A stretch of 64,000 nt of DNA from Deltaproteobacteria bacterium (GTDB lineage Bacteria > Myxococcota_A > Polyangia > JAAYKL01), in contig JAFGWT010000327.1 of the NCBI GenBank assembly GCA_016937015.1, positions 1-64,000 of the forward strand, written 5' to 3'. Position numbers and translations under genes: made by a program. Under the pieces are notes generated by a model that saw nothing but the letters and a program-made list of their open reading frames with translations, did not search any database and was not told the origin of the DNA. Position 1 is the first letter of the stretch, and the number at the start of each line of letters is the position of its first letter. Shown piece after piece: positions 39,250-51,233 of this stretch.

Positions 39250-41088
39250 CTACAGCCGGATAAGCCGTCTTAGCAAAAACGCCAATGCAACCATTAGCGC
39301 CAATAATAACCCGCTCCACGCCCCCGCGCCAGGATGCCCCACCACTTCACAGCCGCAATCGTCGGCAATATAGTCATCGGAACCGGACACATTCACCGTA
39401 ACCGAAACCTCATCGCTGTTTAACTCACCACTCTTTGGCATACCGTTGGCGTCCAGGGCGACAACTTTCAGCCTTAAAACATATGAACCTTCCAGATGGG
39501 TTTCGTACGTGGCAGCCATGTCCACTATTTCGTCTTCATCCACTTGAGTATCGTCAGTTCCGGAAATGGCGCCACTTTTGGCATAGGTCCGATAATGATA
39601 TTCATAGCCTGACGAACAGCTGACTTCGCCCGTGGCGTTGTGCAAATCGATCCCATCCGGATCGCCTTCTTCAAGCCGCCAATTGTACCGCAGTCGCTCG
39701 TTTTCTCTATTGGCAAAAATACGCAACCGAACAGGGTCATCATCGGTCTTTGATGCAATCACCCTGGGTGAATACACCTTCAGGGCGGGATTCCCGATTT
39801 CAAGACAATTGGCCTCGTCATCGTTTACAACGAAACAATTGCCAAATGGATAACCGACTTTGCAGAAATCCCTGTCACAGGAATCACCCAGCCTGTCGCG
39901 ATCAAGATCTTCCTGTGCCGTATTCTGCAGAAATCCAAGCAGATCCGCGTTTGACATGGTGGCTAGGAGCATCGTCGCTTTTTCCTGCGCACTCAAACTC
40001 TCAATGTCCAAATCGCTGATATTTCCAGCCTCGATGGCGCACGTTTCGGTGGTATTTGGGTTGGACGCCTTTAGCAAATGTAAGTTCTCAATATCTGCAA
40101 CTATATCATTGAAAAACGCGCTGTATGTACAGTTGTCCTTGCTGTCGACAACATTGTCTCCATCCACGTCGCTGTCGCAGTCATCCCCCACCCCATCACC
40201 GTCCAGGTCGGTCTGAGACGGGTTAGCCACATACTGACAGTTATCCAGAGGCAGCAGCTCACCATTGACTACCTGAAAATTCAAAACGCTATCCTCATCG
40301 GAGTCACCCAAACATTGTAGCGACGTATGTACCGCATCACTCACGTATGCTGACACTGCGCTGTCAAAGGGGCAAAAATCCAATTCATTGACAACCCCAT
40401 CGCCATCCACATCCGGATCACACGCATCGCCTTCGCCGTCTCCGTCCTGATCTTCCTGCCTGGGATTATAGGTTTTCGGGCAATTGTCCAGCACCTGCAG
40501 TACGGCGAAATCCGTCTGGGTATCATCGGTTCCGGTATTGGCGACAGTATCAGCCTCCGTCGCTGTCCCGGTTTCCGATTCTGTCGACACGATCATCCCA
40601 TCAGTCACTGTCTCTGTATCAGAAACGGTATCGACAACGCCTGCGCTTGTGTCTGACGTAGTGCCGCTATCCGATATATCGAAAACGACGACGGAATCGG
40701 TTGCTGTATCCAGAGCGTCACCGGCAACCAGGCCGCGGGGATTGAGGATCATATCGCCATCAATGTCGTCGTCACAGGCATCGCCGATCCCATCTCGATC
40801 CAAATCAGTCTGCGCCTGATTGCGGACCAGCGGGCAACTGTCGCACACATCACCCACACCGTCATCATCGTAGTCATCCATGTCGGGATTAAAAGATTGC
40901 GGGCAGTTGTCAACTGCGTCAAGCGCACCATCGTCATCCCAGTCATCCGCTACGGAATAGCCTGCTTCGTATCGATAGCACACAAACCCGGATGCAACGG
41001 CTGGCATAAATGCAACCGAACTCACCAAAAAAGAAAACAATATAATATTATTGGAAACAATTGCACGAATCTTCATTATTACTCTCAC
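39250..41088 (-). CDS. Thrombospondin type 3-repeat protein with MYXO-CTERM-like sorting tail
   Basis: DxDxDGxGDxCD repeats; C-terminus DDCGCEVVGHPGAGAWSGLLLALMVALAFLLRRLIRL. Confidence 0.88.
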   Translation of the reverse strand: MRVIMKIRAIVSNNIILFSFLVSSVAFMPAVASGFVCYRYEAGYSVADDWDDDGALDAVDNCPQSFNPDMDDYDDDGVGDVCDSCPLVRNQAQTDLDRDGIGDACDDDIDGDMILNPRGLVAGDALDTATDSVVVFDISDSGTTSDTSAGVVDTVSDTETVTDGMIVSTESETGTATEADTVANTGTDDTQTDFAVLQVLDNCPKTYNPRQEDQDGDGEGDACDPDVDGDGVVNELDFCPFDSAVSAYVSDAVHTSLQCLGDSDEDSVLNFQVVNGELLPLDNCQYVANPSQTDLDGDGVGDDCDSDVDGDNVVDSKDNCTYSAFFNDIVADIENLHLLKASNPNTTETCAIEAGNISDLDIESLSAQEKATMLLATMSNADLLGFLQNTAQEDLDRDRLGDSCDRDFCKVGYPFGNCFVVNDDEANCLEIGNPALKVYSPRVIASKTDDDPVRLRIFANRENERLRYNWRLEEGDPDGIDLHNATGEVSCSSGYEYHYRTYAKSGAISGTDDTQVDEDEIVDMAATYETHLEGSYVLRLKVVALDANGMPKSGELNSDEVSVTVNVSGSDDYIADDCGCEVVGHPGAGAWSGLLLALMVALAFLLRRLIRL

Positions 41089-41323
41089 TCCTCGGATTTT
41101 CCGCCGCCATACTAGAAGAAAAGGCGATTTAGGAAAAGAGATTAATGAGATAGTTGCAGTTCAGCGTTTTGCAGGGGAATGAAGCGCCCCAATTTACATC
41201 TGGGGATGACTTGACAAATGCCATAAATTGGCCGTAATCATCAGTTGAATACACAGGCTCAACTAAACTGATGTGAACGGTAATAATCCCCGGACAACCA
41301 TAAATTTGTATTAAGGGAAAAAT

Positions 41324-42001
41324 ATGCATCTAAATGTGGATAAGGCAGTCGCTGTTTGTGTGCAATACTTTCTGAGGACCTTGATGAAACTTGAGCGGGA
41401 GCGGTATGGCTGGTCAACTAAAGAGGCTGCGTCCAAAGCAAAATGGTCCACGGATATTTGGAAGCAGCTGGAACTGCACGAGATGCCTATTGAACCTCAT
41501 CACTGGATTAATATCTGTGCGGTATTTGAACTCAATGACGAGCGATTGGCCCGGCGGATGGATGCATTCGTTCGCAAAAACCCGGTGATGCTTGTTGGAA
41601 TGAGCGAGGATGAAACCCTCGACATCTTCGAAAAGAAACTGACGTCGCCCAGGTTGCTTCAAAGTAAACGGGTTTTCACGTTGAGTCTGTCTCCGGTCCG
41701 CGAAGAGCTGTTTAACATACTGAGTCTGTATGTGGCCGATGCTGAATCGTTGATTGATATGGCCCAAAAAAAAGGATTTTATCTCAACACGCCTGAACCG
41801 CCTTTAAAACCCAGCTTCCGTCTAAAAAATACTGATGAAAAACGGGAGGATCGACGAATTCGGCTGGCGAGATTCATCACCGAAAAAATTGACGACGGCA
41901 AACTGGAAGCAGTCGAAACAGCTCTAAAACTCATCGCAGGAGGCGAACAAGAGGAAATTTACCGGGCAGTGCAGGTGATTGCGCTGATGCTTAAATCTTA
42001 A
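41324..42001 (+). CDS. XRE-like helix-turn-helix protein
   Basis: RERYGWSTKEAASKAKWSTDIWKQLELHEMPIEPHHWINICAVFELN resembles a HTH_3-type domain; stop overlaps the next start (TAATG). Confidence 0.55.
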   Translation: MHLNVDKAVAVCVQYFLRTLMKLERERYGWSTKEAASKAKWSTDIWKQLELHEMPIEPHHWINICAVFELNDERLARRMDAFVRKNPVMLVGMSEDETLDIFEKKLTSPRLLQSKRVFTLSLSPVREELFNILSLYVADAESLIDMAQKKGFYLNTPEPPLKPSFRLKNTDEKREDRRIRLARFITEKIDDGKLEAVETALKLIAGGEQEEIYRAVQVIALMLKS

Positions 42002-44349
42002 TGAGATATATCGCAGCGTCGCTATCTGTTCCCCTGTTTTGGGTGTGGCTTACCCTGACCGCAATTGCGTCCGTTTTCCTTTGCACCCTCCCAATGACCC
42101 AGGTCCTGGGATTTGAATTTGCATTTATCATCGGTATTCCCATTTCGCTTGGCGCAGGTCATCTCGCGGCGGCATTGCCCTTTCGATGGCGTAAATCACT
42201 TCTCATCAAAGGGGAATCGTTCGCTGAAACCGCTCCCGTATCATTTAGTGGCCTTCTTGCCGGCGCTCTCCTCCCCCCCGTTGCAATGCTCCTGCTCTCG
42301 CTGCTGATTGTCATCACCAATCGAATTTTCATTCCGCCCTGCAACGATGCGCAGGGAATTCTTTTCTATTTGATGCTCCCAACTGTCTCCAGCCTTGCAG
42401 CCGCCATCACCGGACTATTCATTGGCACACTGATTCCCCAAAAAAAAATTGGCATTATTGGCATTGCAGTTTGGTATATGCTCTGGACATTCTCCATTTT
42501 TCTCTCTGTAATTGAATTATGGCGCACGCCAGCGGTTTTCAGTTTTGGGCCATTCATCGGTTACTGGCCTGGAGTCTGGTACGACAAATATATTTCTGTT
42601 ACTCCGGCCTTTCTGTCATATCGTCTCTATAATGCCGTTGTGGCAGGGTGGCTGGTGATGGTGATGCGTTGTTTTTTTTACAGCAAAGAGATTCGACTAC
42701 GGTTTCGTGTCCCGTCTCTTAAGGCTGCAGGCTGGCTTACGGGAGGGCTTTGCGTCATCGGAGTGTTTCTGCTTTCAAGTGACCAATTGGGTCATCGCAC
42801 CAGCGCAAATCGACTGAAAGCGGCTTTGGTACATCATATCCACAGTGACAATCTGGATATTTACTTTGACGCACGAATTCCGGACATGAAGCGACGGGAG
42901 CTGGCCACCGACGCACAGTTCAGTCTGGCCATGATTAAACGTTTTTTTCAAATCAAATCTCACCCTTCACTTACCGTATACGTATTTTGGGATGCGGCAC
43001 AGAAACACGCATACATGGGGGCCCGTCATACTTCCGTTGCCAAACCATGGCTAAACGAAACCTACATTGTGCAGGAAAGTGCTCCACACTGGACGCTCCG
43101 CCACGAACTGGCACATCTGGTCGCCGCGGGTTTCGGCAGGGGGCCATTTCAAATTGCAACGGACCATACGGGACTCGTACCGATTCCAGCTCTGGTGGAA
43201 GGAATTGCCGTTGCAGCCACACCGGTTCAGGGGCCGCTGTCATTGCATCAAAGCGCCAAAGCTATGCGCGAACTGAATATTCTGCCGGATATCCCGCAGT
43301 TGATGGGCATCGGATTTCTCAGTATGTATTCGCGCAGCGCATACACCACTGCCGGTTCCTTTTGTCTATACATTCACGATACCTTCGGCGCAACGGCGCT
43401 TAGACAGCTCTATGCAGGCGCCACCGCGAAAAGCGCAACCGGTCACAGCATGGCAACCATCGAGTTTAAATGGCATCAATTCCTGGACACTGTCACGGTT
43501 TCACAGGAAGATCTTCAAATGGTCCGATATCAATTCGATCGCCCGTCGATTGTCCAGAGCCGATGTGCACGCGAAGTCGCACGTCTGCAAAAGAACGCCG
43601 CGGCGCAACAGGAAGCGTCTCAATGGCAAAAGGCTGCTGATTCTCTGTTGGATGCCCATCGGGTATCCGGCTATGCCACAGATACCGCGCTGGATCTGTT
43701 TTTTACCCGAACAGTTTGCGATCCCAAAGCCGCGCGTGACCAAAGCCGGCAATTACTTAGGCAGAAACCGGGTATCCAACGTGAACTTCAAATTAACGAA
43801 GCATTAATCGATATGCAGATTGGCACTGTGCCACTTGCCGAACTGGCAGTAAAATATCAGGCGATTCTAAATCAAACCAGCAATGTAGACGACAAACGTC
43901 GTATTTACGCCAAGTTCTTTTTCGCCCGGATGGCAACCCAAAATGCCGAGACGGCAGTGCGGTATTTGAACACGGTAACAAGTTCACGAAGACCAACTTC
44001 CACCCAAACCATTTATGCATTAAATAATATCCGACGCTCTCTTCCTTACGAACCGCTGCCCGCATACCTTAGTGCACGAATCCTCTTTAGCGAAAGCGCC
44101 CATTTTGACGCGGCAGTGGAAATGAAACGCGCACTCAGTCAAAATATTGCACAAATCGCACCCATGTTTTATGCACAGGCAAGATTCACTCTTGGCCGTT
44201 CATACCTGCATCTGGGGCAGAACAATCGCGCTGCACAACAGTTTGGTCTTATAAAAATAGAGCACTTCAATGAAGCGGGCTATGTGGCCCTGGCTGAGGA
44301 CTTTTACCAGCGCGCACTATGGCAAAACCGCCAAAATTCAACTCTCTGA
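42001..44349 (+). CDS. Polytopic membrane protein with gluzincin-like (HExxH) domain and TPR-like C-terminus
   Basis: Multiple N-terminal TM segments; [20 protein letters not shown]...[10 protein letters not shown]; helical repeat C-terminus. Confidence 0.75.
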   Translation: MRYIAASLSVPLFWVWLTLTAIASVFLCTLPMTQVLGFEFAFIIGIPISLGAGHLAAALPFRWRKSLLIKGESFAETAPVSFSGLLAGALLPPVAMLLLSLLIVITNRIFIPPCNDAQGILFYLMLPTVSSLAAAITGLFIGTLIPQKKIGIIGIAVWYMLWTFSIFLSVIELWRTPAVFSFGPFIGYWPGVWYDKYISVTPAFLSYRLYNAVVAGWLVMVMRCFFYSKEIRLRFRVPSLKAAGWLTGGLCVIGVFLLSSDQLGHRTSANRLKAALVHHIHSDNLDIYFDARIPDMKRRELATDAQFSLAMIKRFFQIKSHPSLTVYVFWDAAQKHAYMGARHTSVAKPWLNETYIVQESAPHWTLRHELAHLVAAGFGRGPFQIATDHTGLVPIPALVEGIAVAATPVQGPLSLHQSAKAMRELNILPDIPQLMGIGFLSMYSRSAYTTAGSFCLYIHDTFGATALRQLYAGATAKSATGHSMATIEFKWHQFLDTVTVSQEDLQMVRYQFDRPSIVQSRCAREVARLQKNAAAQQEASQWQKAADSLLDAHRVSGYATDTALDLFFTRTVCDPKAARDQSRQLLRQKPGIQRELQINEALIDMQIGTVPLAELAVKYQAILNQTSNVDDKRRIYAKFFFARMATQNAETAVRYLNTVTSSRRPTSTQTIYALNNIRRSLPYEPLPAYLSARILFSESAHFDAAVEMKRALSQNIAQIAPMFYAQARFTLGRSYLHLGQNNRAAQQFGLIKIEHFNEAGYVALAEDFYQRALWQNRQNSTL

Positions 44350-46815
44350 TGATGCATCAGGAGGGGGCGAGTCCAGCAAATCTGTTTGCCATCCGGCCCC
44401 ATCTCTTGGCATCAGGGAATCCCGATGCTGTTTTTTTTCAGACATCAACTGGCGCGTCACCACCCGCTGAAGCTTTTTAAGATCGACCGGCTTCGAAATA
44501 TAATCGTCCATTCCGGCATCCAGACATTTCTGGCGATCCCCCTTGAGCGCACTGGCAGTCATGGCAATAACCGGCACATCACTGCATAGAATTGTCGAAT
44601 CTGTGCGAATAATATGTGTCGCAGTGTAGCCATCCATAATCGGCATCTGCACATCCATTAACACCAAATCGTATTGCACCATCCTCAACTGTTCAATTGC
44701 TTCCTCGCCATTGCCAACTGAATCCGCACGAAATCCCAACCGTTTCAACATTCCCATGGCCACCTTCTGGTTGGTGGCATTGTCCTCCACCACCAGTATC
44801 CGGAACTTGCTTCTCCGCTGCTCGTAAAGACTGTGACGGGTGATAAACTCAAGTTCACTGGTGTCCTGTTCAATCAACCGAACAAGGCAATCGTACAGGT
44901 CGGTGTATCGAACGGGCTTGGTGATATATGCGTCAAACCCCATCTCCCGCGCGCGTCTGGCGTCCCCGCGATTGCCCACCATGGTCATCAGCACCATTCG
45001 CGTATCCTGAAGCGTGACATCGGCACGTATTGTTTTGCCCAGTGTTTCGCCGCTCATCCCTGGCATCTTTGTGTCCACTATGACTATTTCAAACGGGTCG
45101 CCGTTTTGGGAGGCTTCATAGAGTCGTTGCAGCGCGGTACTCCCATCAGCAACGGCAACAGACTCAGTGTGCCAGGATTCCAGAAGCCTCATTGTGGCTT
45201 TTCTGCTGCTCGTGTTGTCATCAACCAGTAAAATACGCGCCCCCTGTATCTCACTGATTTTAAGCGATTCTGTATCCCTGGACGAATTTTCGAGCCCTAC
45301 GGTAAACCAGAACTCCGCCCCTTTTCCCTTTTCGCTAAAGACTCCTATTTCACCATCCATCATTTCCACCAGCTTTTTTGCAATCGCAAGCCCAAGTCCT
45401 GTACCGCCAAATCTTCGGGTGCTGGTGCCGTCCAACTGCGTGAAGCTGTCAAACAGATTACCCTGTAAATCCGGATCCAGCCCAATACCAGTATCTGCCA
45501 CCGAAAACCGAAGCTCGGTCTGATTGCCGGAACGTTGACCTGGTTCAACATAGATGGACACCTCCCCCTGGGAAGTAAACTTGAATGCATTGTCCACCAT
45601 ATTGCTCAACACCTGCCGGATTCGGCCAGGATCTCCTCTGTAATAAACGTCGAGCCGAGGCTCCACGGCACAAACAAACTCAATATCCTTTTCTTCGGTG
45701 TAAACCGCGTACGCCGCAGCAAAGTCATCCATCATGGCAAACAGGTTAAAATCGATGTTCTCGAGCTGTAAATCTTCGGCCTCAATTTTAGAGAAATCGA
45801 GAATGTCGTTAATCAGAGTCATCAAAGACGAACTGGATCGTTTTACAATTTCGGCATACTCTCGCTGTTCCCGAGAAAGTGGTGTATCGAGCAACAATCC
45901 GGTCATGCCAATAATGCCGTTCATTGGCGTACGAATTTCATGGGACATATTGGCCATAAATTCGGATTTCGCCCGATTGGCGGATTCCGCTTTTTGCGCC
46001 AGCAGGTTCGCATTTCGCGCCTGAGTTTTCAATTCCCGGTTGAGTGACTCTGCAATCAGCTTCTTCTCAAATGCCATGACAGCAAGTTCATTCGCCCTGG
46101 CGGCTTCCCGCTCCATTTCTGCCCTCATATCTTCCAGGTCATTTTTCAAAAGCACAATCGACTCAAGAATTGGCATCAATGGATGATCGTCAGCAAACAT
46201 CGGCGCGCGCTGTTCAACGCCATCCTGGGAGTGCCATGCATTGATAGCCAGATATTTGGACAGACTGAAAATATCCTTCTTACTTACCGGAACCTTCTCA
46301 TCCGACTCGAAAGAAGAGCGCGGATTGGTATTGGATTCATCCTCGCGGATGCGTGCCTGTAAAAACTGCGCGGCCAGTTCCATGGCTTCGGCATAGCTCG
46401 AACAGACTGCCTGGGGAACGGCCCTTTCGTACATAATGTCTGCGGACTTTAGCGCCATATTGAGTTGAAATGGCGCATTCAGATAAATAAGACCCGCAAT
46501 GCGTTCCTTGTTGCGTAAATAGTAGTCAACAAGTTTCAACCGGTACGCTCGGGACGGAATACCTTTTGTTTCGGAGAGATCCTTTATTTCCACAATCGGC
46601 CAGCTGGAAAATTCCGCTAACACATAGGTTTCAATTGTGTCCAGATATTCAAGGGGCACTTCTTTGATACTCCCTTTTCCTTTGGTAAAAAATATGGAAT
46701 CACCCAGACGATAAAAGCTCGCGGAATATTGGTCTGTAACGCGCAGATCCGTCCATTCTGGCTTTGCGCAAATGGGAAACCCGGAAACGGGACAGATAGT
46801 GCCATCAAGACTCAT
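44338..46815 (-). CDS. Hybrid histidine kinase (N-terminal sensor, HisKA-HATPase-REC-REC)
   Basis: [47 protein letters not shown], two REC domains ([25 protein letters not shown]). Confidence 0.92.
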   Translation of the reverse strand: MSLDGTICPVSGFPICAKPEWTDLRVTDQYSASFYRLGDSIFFTKGKGSIKEVPLEYLDTIETYVLAEFSSWPIVEIKDLSETKGIPSRAYRLKLVDYYLRNKERIAGLIYLNAPFQLNMALKSADIMYERAVPQAVCSSYAEAMELAAQFLQARIREDESNTNPRSSFESDEKVPVSKKDIFSLSKYLAINAWHSQDGVEQRAPMFADDHPLMPILESIVLLKNDLEDMRAEMEREAARANELAVMAFEKKLIAESLNRELKTQARNANLLAQKAESANRAKSEFMANMSHEIRTPMNGIIGMTGLLLDTPLSREQREYAEIVKRSSSSLMTLINDILDFSKIEAEDLQLENIDFNLFAMMDDFAAAYAVYTEEKDIEFVCAVEPRLDVYYRGDPGRIRQVLSNMVDNAFKFTSQGEVSIYVEPGQRSGNQTELRFSVADTGIGLDPDLQGNLFDSFTQLDGTSTRRFGGTGLGLAIAKKLVEMMDGEIGVFSEKGKGAEFWFTVGLENSSRDTESLKISEIQGARILLVDDNTSSRKATMRLLESWHTESVAVADGSTALQRLYEASQNGDPFEIVIVDTKMPGMSGETLGKTIRADVTLQDTRMVLMTMVGNRGDARRAREMGFDAYITKPVRYTDLYDCLVRLIEQDTSELEFITRHSLYEQRRSKFRILVVEDNATNQKVAMGMLKRLGFRADSVGNGEEAIEQLRMVQYDLVLMDVQMPIMDGYTATHIIRTDSTILCSDVPVIAMTASALKGDRQKCLDAGMDDYISKPVDLKKLQRVVTRQLMSEKKQHRDSLMPRDGAGWQTDLLDSPPPDASSES

Positions 46816-49220
46816 TGATTCACTTCCTTTTGCATTATCGCTTTCAGTTGGTTGAATTCATGAGTAATAAGCGGCAGCAACTGCCCCACACGCTGCAAAT
46901 CTCCTTTCCGCTCACCGGCTTCCTCAAGCTGAAACGCAACCTGGGCCAGCGCATCCCCCCCCACATTTGCCGAAGCCCCCTTAATACGATGTGCAATTTT
47001 TCCCGCTTCTACCACATCCTGATCTGCGACCGCCTTACTCAATTCATTCAACTGGTTATCCATATCAACAAGATATTCAGCCACAATGGTCTGAAACAGG
47101 GTCTCATCACCCATCAGGCGATCCATTAGGCCGTCCCGGTCAAACACGGAAAAAGCGGCCGCCGCCGGGACAACCGACGATGATCGAGGACTGGTGTCAC
47201 AGGATTGGCCTTCGGCTGTTGCCGGCAACACGGCTGCGCCCCCAGTTGCGCCAGCAGTCGACTTCTTATGTAATGTCTTTGCACCGGTGGGTCTCCTGGT
47301 CACAAATGACTGACTGCGATAGAGCCAACGCGTAACAACCTCTTCGAGTCTGGCCGGATCGATGGGCTTGGAAACATAATCATCCATTCCATGTTCGAGA
47401 CATTTTTGTCGATCCCCTTCCATGGCATGGGCAGTCATCGCGACAATGGGTATATTGGGATCAAAAACGCTGGTTCGCGACGCGTCGCGAATTCGCCGCG
47501 TGGCGCCGTAACCATCCAGACGTGGCATCTGCACATCCATCAGTACAAGATCGTAATACCTGGACTCCAATGCCTTAATCGCCTCTTCCCCGTCGGACAC
47601 TGCATCTGCACGATATCCAAGCTTCTTCAATAATCCCAGAGCCACTTTCTGGTTGGTCAAATTGTCTTCCGCCAGCAAAATTTTAAGTCTCGCTTTACGA
47701 TCTTCGGCGATGCTATGACGCGTAATCAGATCCCGTGCCGGTTTCACAACGACCTTTTCGTCTGCACCGCCGATCAGTTGCGCCAGGCATACATATAAAT
47801 CCGACTGAAGGACGGGTTTCGTCAGGTAAGCGGAAAACCCTGCGGATTTGAATGTCCCCGCGTCGCCACGACGCCCCACGTCGGTCATTAGCACGAGTCG
47901 AGCCTCAGAGAGCCGGCTGTCTTCCTTGATTATTTTACCCAGCGTTTCCCCCGTCATATGCGGCATACGCATGTCAATAAGTACCAGGCGATAAGGCAAC
48001 CCATTGTCAACGGCATCATACATCGCCTGCAACGCTTCCGGGCCACTTTGAGTAATAGTGACAATCATTCCCCATGAATTCAGAAGAGACTCGGTTAAAT
48101 CCAGATTCGACTGATTATCATCCACAATCAGTGCACGCACACCGGCGATATTTCCCATTGCTCTGGGTTCAGGCAGCTTTTCAGAACGCTTCAGACGTGC
48201 CGTGAACCAAAAATCCGCCCCTTTCCCCTCCTCACTTTCAAATCCGATTTTGCCGCCCATCATCTCTGCCAGCTGCTTGGAAATGGACAGCCCCAAACCA
48301 GTGCCGCCATACAGTCGTGTCGTGGAACCGTCCGCCTGCGTGAAGCTTTCAAACAGCTTTTCCTGACTTTCTTTGGGAATACCAATACCGGAATCCTTTA
48401 CGTGAAATTCAACGGTGACCGTTTCAACATCCTCATCAACAAGTCGACCACGAACCGACACCTCGCCTTTGCGTGTAAACTTAAAGGCGTTCCCGGCCAG
48501 ATTGGTCAGTATCTGACGCAGCCTTCCAGGATCGCCTTTTACGAACGCAGGCACATCCGGCGCCAGGCCGCAAATGAATTCCAACGCCCGATCATTGGCT
48601 CTAAAGGCCAACGTTGACGCAAAGTCTTCGAGCATTGAGCGAATATCAAAATCGATTTCTTCGATTTTCATTTTTCGTGCTTCTATTTTCGAAAAATCAA
48701 GGATGTCATTAATGAGCGTCAGCAAAGATTCCGCGCTGTTTTTCGCTACACTGGCAAACGATTGCTGTTCGTTGTTAAGATGGGTATCCTCCAGAAGCGA
48801 AAGCATTCCAAGAACACCATTCATTGGCGTCCGGATTTCATGCGACATGTTGGCGAGGAATTCGGACTTCGCTTTGTTGGCGTTTTCAGCCTCCCGGGCC
48901 ATGGAATTGGCAAATGCCGTTTGTTTGCGAAGCTGCGCATTGATGCGTTCGGATTCTTCCAACACACTGTGAATGTTGGCTTCCGCCTTGAACCGACGAC
49001 TGCGCTCATGTTCGTAGGTCAATGTCAGCACTGCCATGGGAATAGCAACCAGCGCCAGTGAAATGGGCACTGCAATCGGAATCAGGTTCAACGTGACTGC
49101 AAATCCTGTTCCCGCGAGTACCAATATTAGCGCGCTCCAGAATCCAAACCATAGCCCGGATTTTGCTACATGAAACTGACTGTCAGATGTGGCTGGTCGC
49201 TGTGAAACCGAATTACGCAT
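46812..49220 (-). CDS. Hybrid histidine kinase (TM-HisKA-HATPase-REC-REC-HPt)
   Basis: [48 protein letters not shown], two RECs, C-terminal HPt [17 protein letters not shown]. Confidence 0.93.
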   Translation of the reverse strand: MRNSVSQRPATSDSQFHVAKSGLWFGFWSALILVLAGTGFAVTLNLIPIAVPISLALVAIPMAVLTLTYEHERSRRFKAEANIHSVLEESERINAQLRKQTAFANSMAREAENANKAKSEFLANMSHEIRTPMNGVLGMLSLLEDTHLNNEQQSFASVAKNSAESLLTLINDILDFSKIEARKMKIEEIDFDIRSMLEDFASTLAFRANDRALEFICGLAPDVPAFVKGDPGRLRQILTNLAGNAFKFTRKGEVSVRGRLVDEDVETVTVEFHVKDSGIGIPKESQEKLFESFTQADGSTTRLYGGTGLGLSISKQLAEMMGGKIGFESEEGKGADFWFTARLKRSEKLPEPRAMGNIAGVRALIVDDNQSNLDLTESLLNSWGMIVTITQSGPEALQAMYDAVDNGLPYRLVLIDMRMPHMTGETLGKIIKEDSRLSEARLVLMTDVGRRGDAGTFKSAGFSAYLTKPVLQSDLYVCLAQLIGGADEKVVVKPARDLITRHSIAEDRKARLKILLAEDNLTNQKVALGLLKKLGYRADAVSDGEEAIKALESRYYDLVLMDVQMPRLDGYGATRRIRDASRTSVFDPNIPIVAMTAHAMEGDRQKCLEHGMDDYVSKPIDPARLEEVVTRWLYRSQSFVTRRPTGAKTLHKKSTAGATGGAAVLPATAEGQSCDTSPRSSSVVPAAAAFSVFDRDGLMDRLMGDETLFQTIVAEYLVDMDNQLNELSKAVADQDVVEAGKIAHRIKGASANVGGDALAQVAFQLEEAGERKGDLQRVGQLLPLITHEFNQLKAIMQKEVNQ

Positions 49221-49393
49221 CGAAGCCCCTTCAGGTGCCTTTCAATACTATAACGACAATTGAACCGAATATTTAATAATTAACCCTTAAACATTACCAA
49301 CTTACAGCGAAACAACTTTTTCCACAACGCCCGACATGGGCTGATGGCGGGATAATTGACCAGGGGAAAAGTAATATTTCGTATAACAATTAA

Positions 49394-51022
49394 TCAGAGG
49401 GACAATTGAGCACAGACTTCAACGGGAACAGACGGTGTAATTTCACCATGCCCGATAACTCGAATGTGCTTCACGGATTCTGGCAACAATTGTTGCAGCG
49501 GTCTGCGAAGGGACGCAGAAACAAGCAGAATCTGTGGGCCTTTGTCCTCCACGATCTGATTCAGGTTATCGACCAGATCTGCTTCCAGATCGGGCTGCAG
49601 TGTCATGCGCTTGCCGGCGGATGTACTTACAACGCTGGCCTGAAGCAGCTGCTCCGTTTCAACATCCACAGTTGTGATGCGCAACATGGAACCATCGCGC
49701 TTTTCTGCAGTATTTGCCGGTGCCGCAGAGGGTGCCGAAAACATATCATGCTGTAATGATTCGGTAATTAGATACGCCAGACGCCTTCTGATCCGAACCA
49801 GCATATCATCAAGATCTGCCACCACTTTTTCTCGCGCGATGGCTTCCAGTACATCCGGTAAATGCTGCTCCGAAATACCTTCCATTTTGAGTTCACCAAT
49901 AATATCGGCCAACATGGCAAGTTCAATCCGTTCCCAAACCGCTTCCCTGACCAGAACGGGATGCCGGGCAGCCACTTCATCCAGCAGTTGCTGCATTCGA
50001 TCCAGTGATATAGCGGCTTCATTGCGACGGATATTCGGTGATGTAATGCGCGTTGCCACACCCTCGCTCAGCCTTTTTTGAACAGCGACGCTCACCGCCA
50101 GGACCGACGCCGCAATCAGAAAAGGCCATGCAGGAAGCCCGGGAATCAGTGCCAGCAACAACATCATGGCAGCAGCGGCAATAATTGCCGATGGTACAGA
50201 AAGCAACTCCATCCCCATCGCGCCATCTCCGTCCCCCGAGGAATGCCCCTGTGCCAAACGAGTGACCAGCAATCCTGCTGCCGTTGAAATCAGCAGTGCC
50301 GGAATCATGGAAACCAGGCCATCCCCGACAGTAAGTCTCCCATAAAGATCTAACGCATCGGCAATGGACATATTTTTACGAAGCACGCCCACAAGCGTAC
50401 CGCCTAAAACATTAATTACCGTTATGACCAGCGCCGCTACCGCATCGCCGCGAACAAACTTCATGGCGCCGTCCAGCGATCCATAATACATGCTGCGCTT
50501 TTCGAGTGCTTCCCGTCGCAGGGTCAACTCCCTTGGTGAAATGGTTTTACTGCGCAAATCCGCTTCAATCGCCATTTGCATGCCAGGCAGCGCATCCAGC
50601 GTAAATCGGGCAGCAACTTCGGCTACCCGTTCCGCGCCGCGGGTAATCACCAGAAAAAGCACCATCAGAATGACACCAAAAATGACAGCGCCCACAATAA
50701 TATCGCCACCAACAATAAAACCGCCAAACCCACCAATAATCCGGCCGGGATTTCCACGTGTCAAAATTAAACGGGTTGACGAAATATTGAGTGCCAGTCG
50801 ATACAGGGTGGCCATCAGCAGTACAGAGGGAAATCCACTGAAATGCAGCGGGTTCTTCTGAAAAACAGCCATCGCAAAAATGAGCATGGAGATGCCCAGA
50901 TTAAACGAAATGAGCAGATCCATCATCCATGGCGACAGCGGTATGATCATCATCGCCACAATTGCCAAAATGACAACTGCCAGAAACAATTCCCTTAAAT
51001 TGCTTTGTACGAGAGGTTTCAT
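49394..51022 (-). CDS. FlhA/SctV-family (FHIPEP) export apparatus protein, shortened cytoplasmic domain
   Basis: MMDLLISFNLGISMLIF, PSVLLMATLYRLALNISSTRLILTRGNPGRIIGGFG, DALPGMQMAIEADLRS, GDAVAALVITVINVLGG; C-terminus matches FlhA D3-D4 only. Confidence 0.9.
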   Translation of the reverse strand: MKPLVQSNLRELFLAVVILAIVAMMIIPLSPWMMDLLISFNLGISMLIFAMAVFQKNPLHFSGFPSVLLMATLYRLALNISSTRLILTRGNPGRIIGGFGGFIVGGDIIVGAVIFGVILMVLFLVITRGAERVAEVAARFTLDALPGMQMAIEADLRSKTISPRELTLRREALEKRSMYYGSLDGAMKFVRGDAVAALVITVINVLGGTLVGVLRKNMSIADALDLYGRLTVGDGLVSMIPALLISTAAGLLVTRLAQGHSSGDGDGAMGMELLSVPSAIIAAAAMMLLLALIPGLPAWPFLIAASVLAVSVAVQKRLSEGVATRITSPNIRRNEAAISLDRMQQLLDEVAARHPVLVREAVWERIELAMLADIIGELKMEGISEQHLPDVLEAIAREKVVADLDDMLVRIRRRLAYLITESLQHDMFSAPSAAPANTAEKRDGSMLRITTVDVETEQLLQASVVSTSAGKRMTLQPDLEADLVDNLNQIVEDKGPQILLVSASLRRPLQQLLPESVKHIRVIGHGEITPSVPVEVCAQLSL

Positions 51023-51233
51023 GATAGAATTTCGAATTAAAATAAAGCGAAGGATTCATCAACTGAAAAATGGAATTTCGCCGGGCAAATGCAACATCGT
51101 TCGAAGTGGCAGAAATCTCAAATAGAGAAGAACGTATCTCCGGACAATCCTGGCGGCTGCCCTGATAAATCGGCAGCGTCAGAGTTTTTATTACCCGCCT
51201 GCCAGAGATCGTGCTGTGGTGTGTATTCAGAGA

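Noticed and set aside
49394-51022. Full type III secretion or flagellar locus
   Set aside because: Only one FlhA/SctV-like gene is present; neighbours are kinases and binding proteins.
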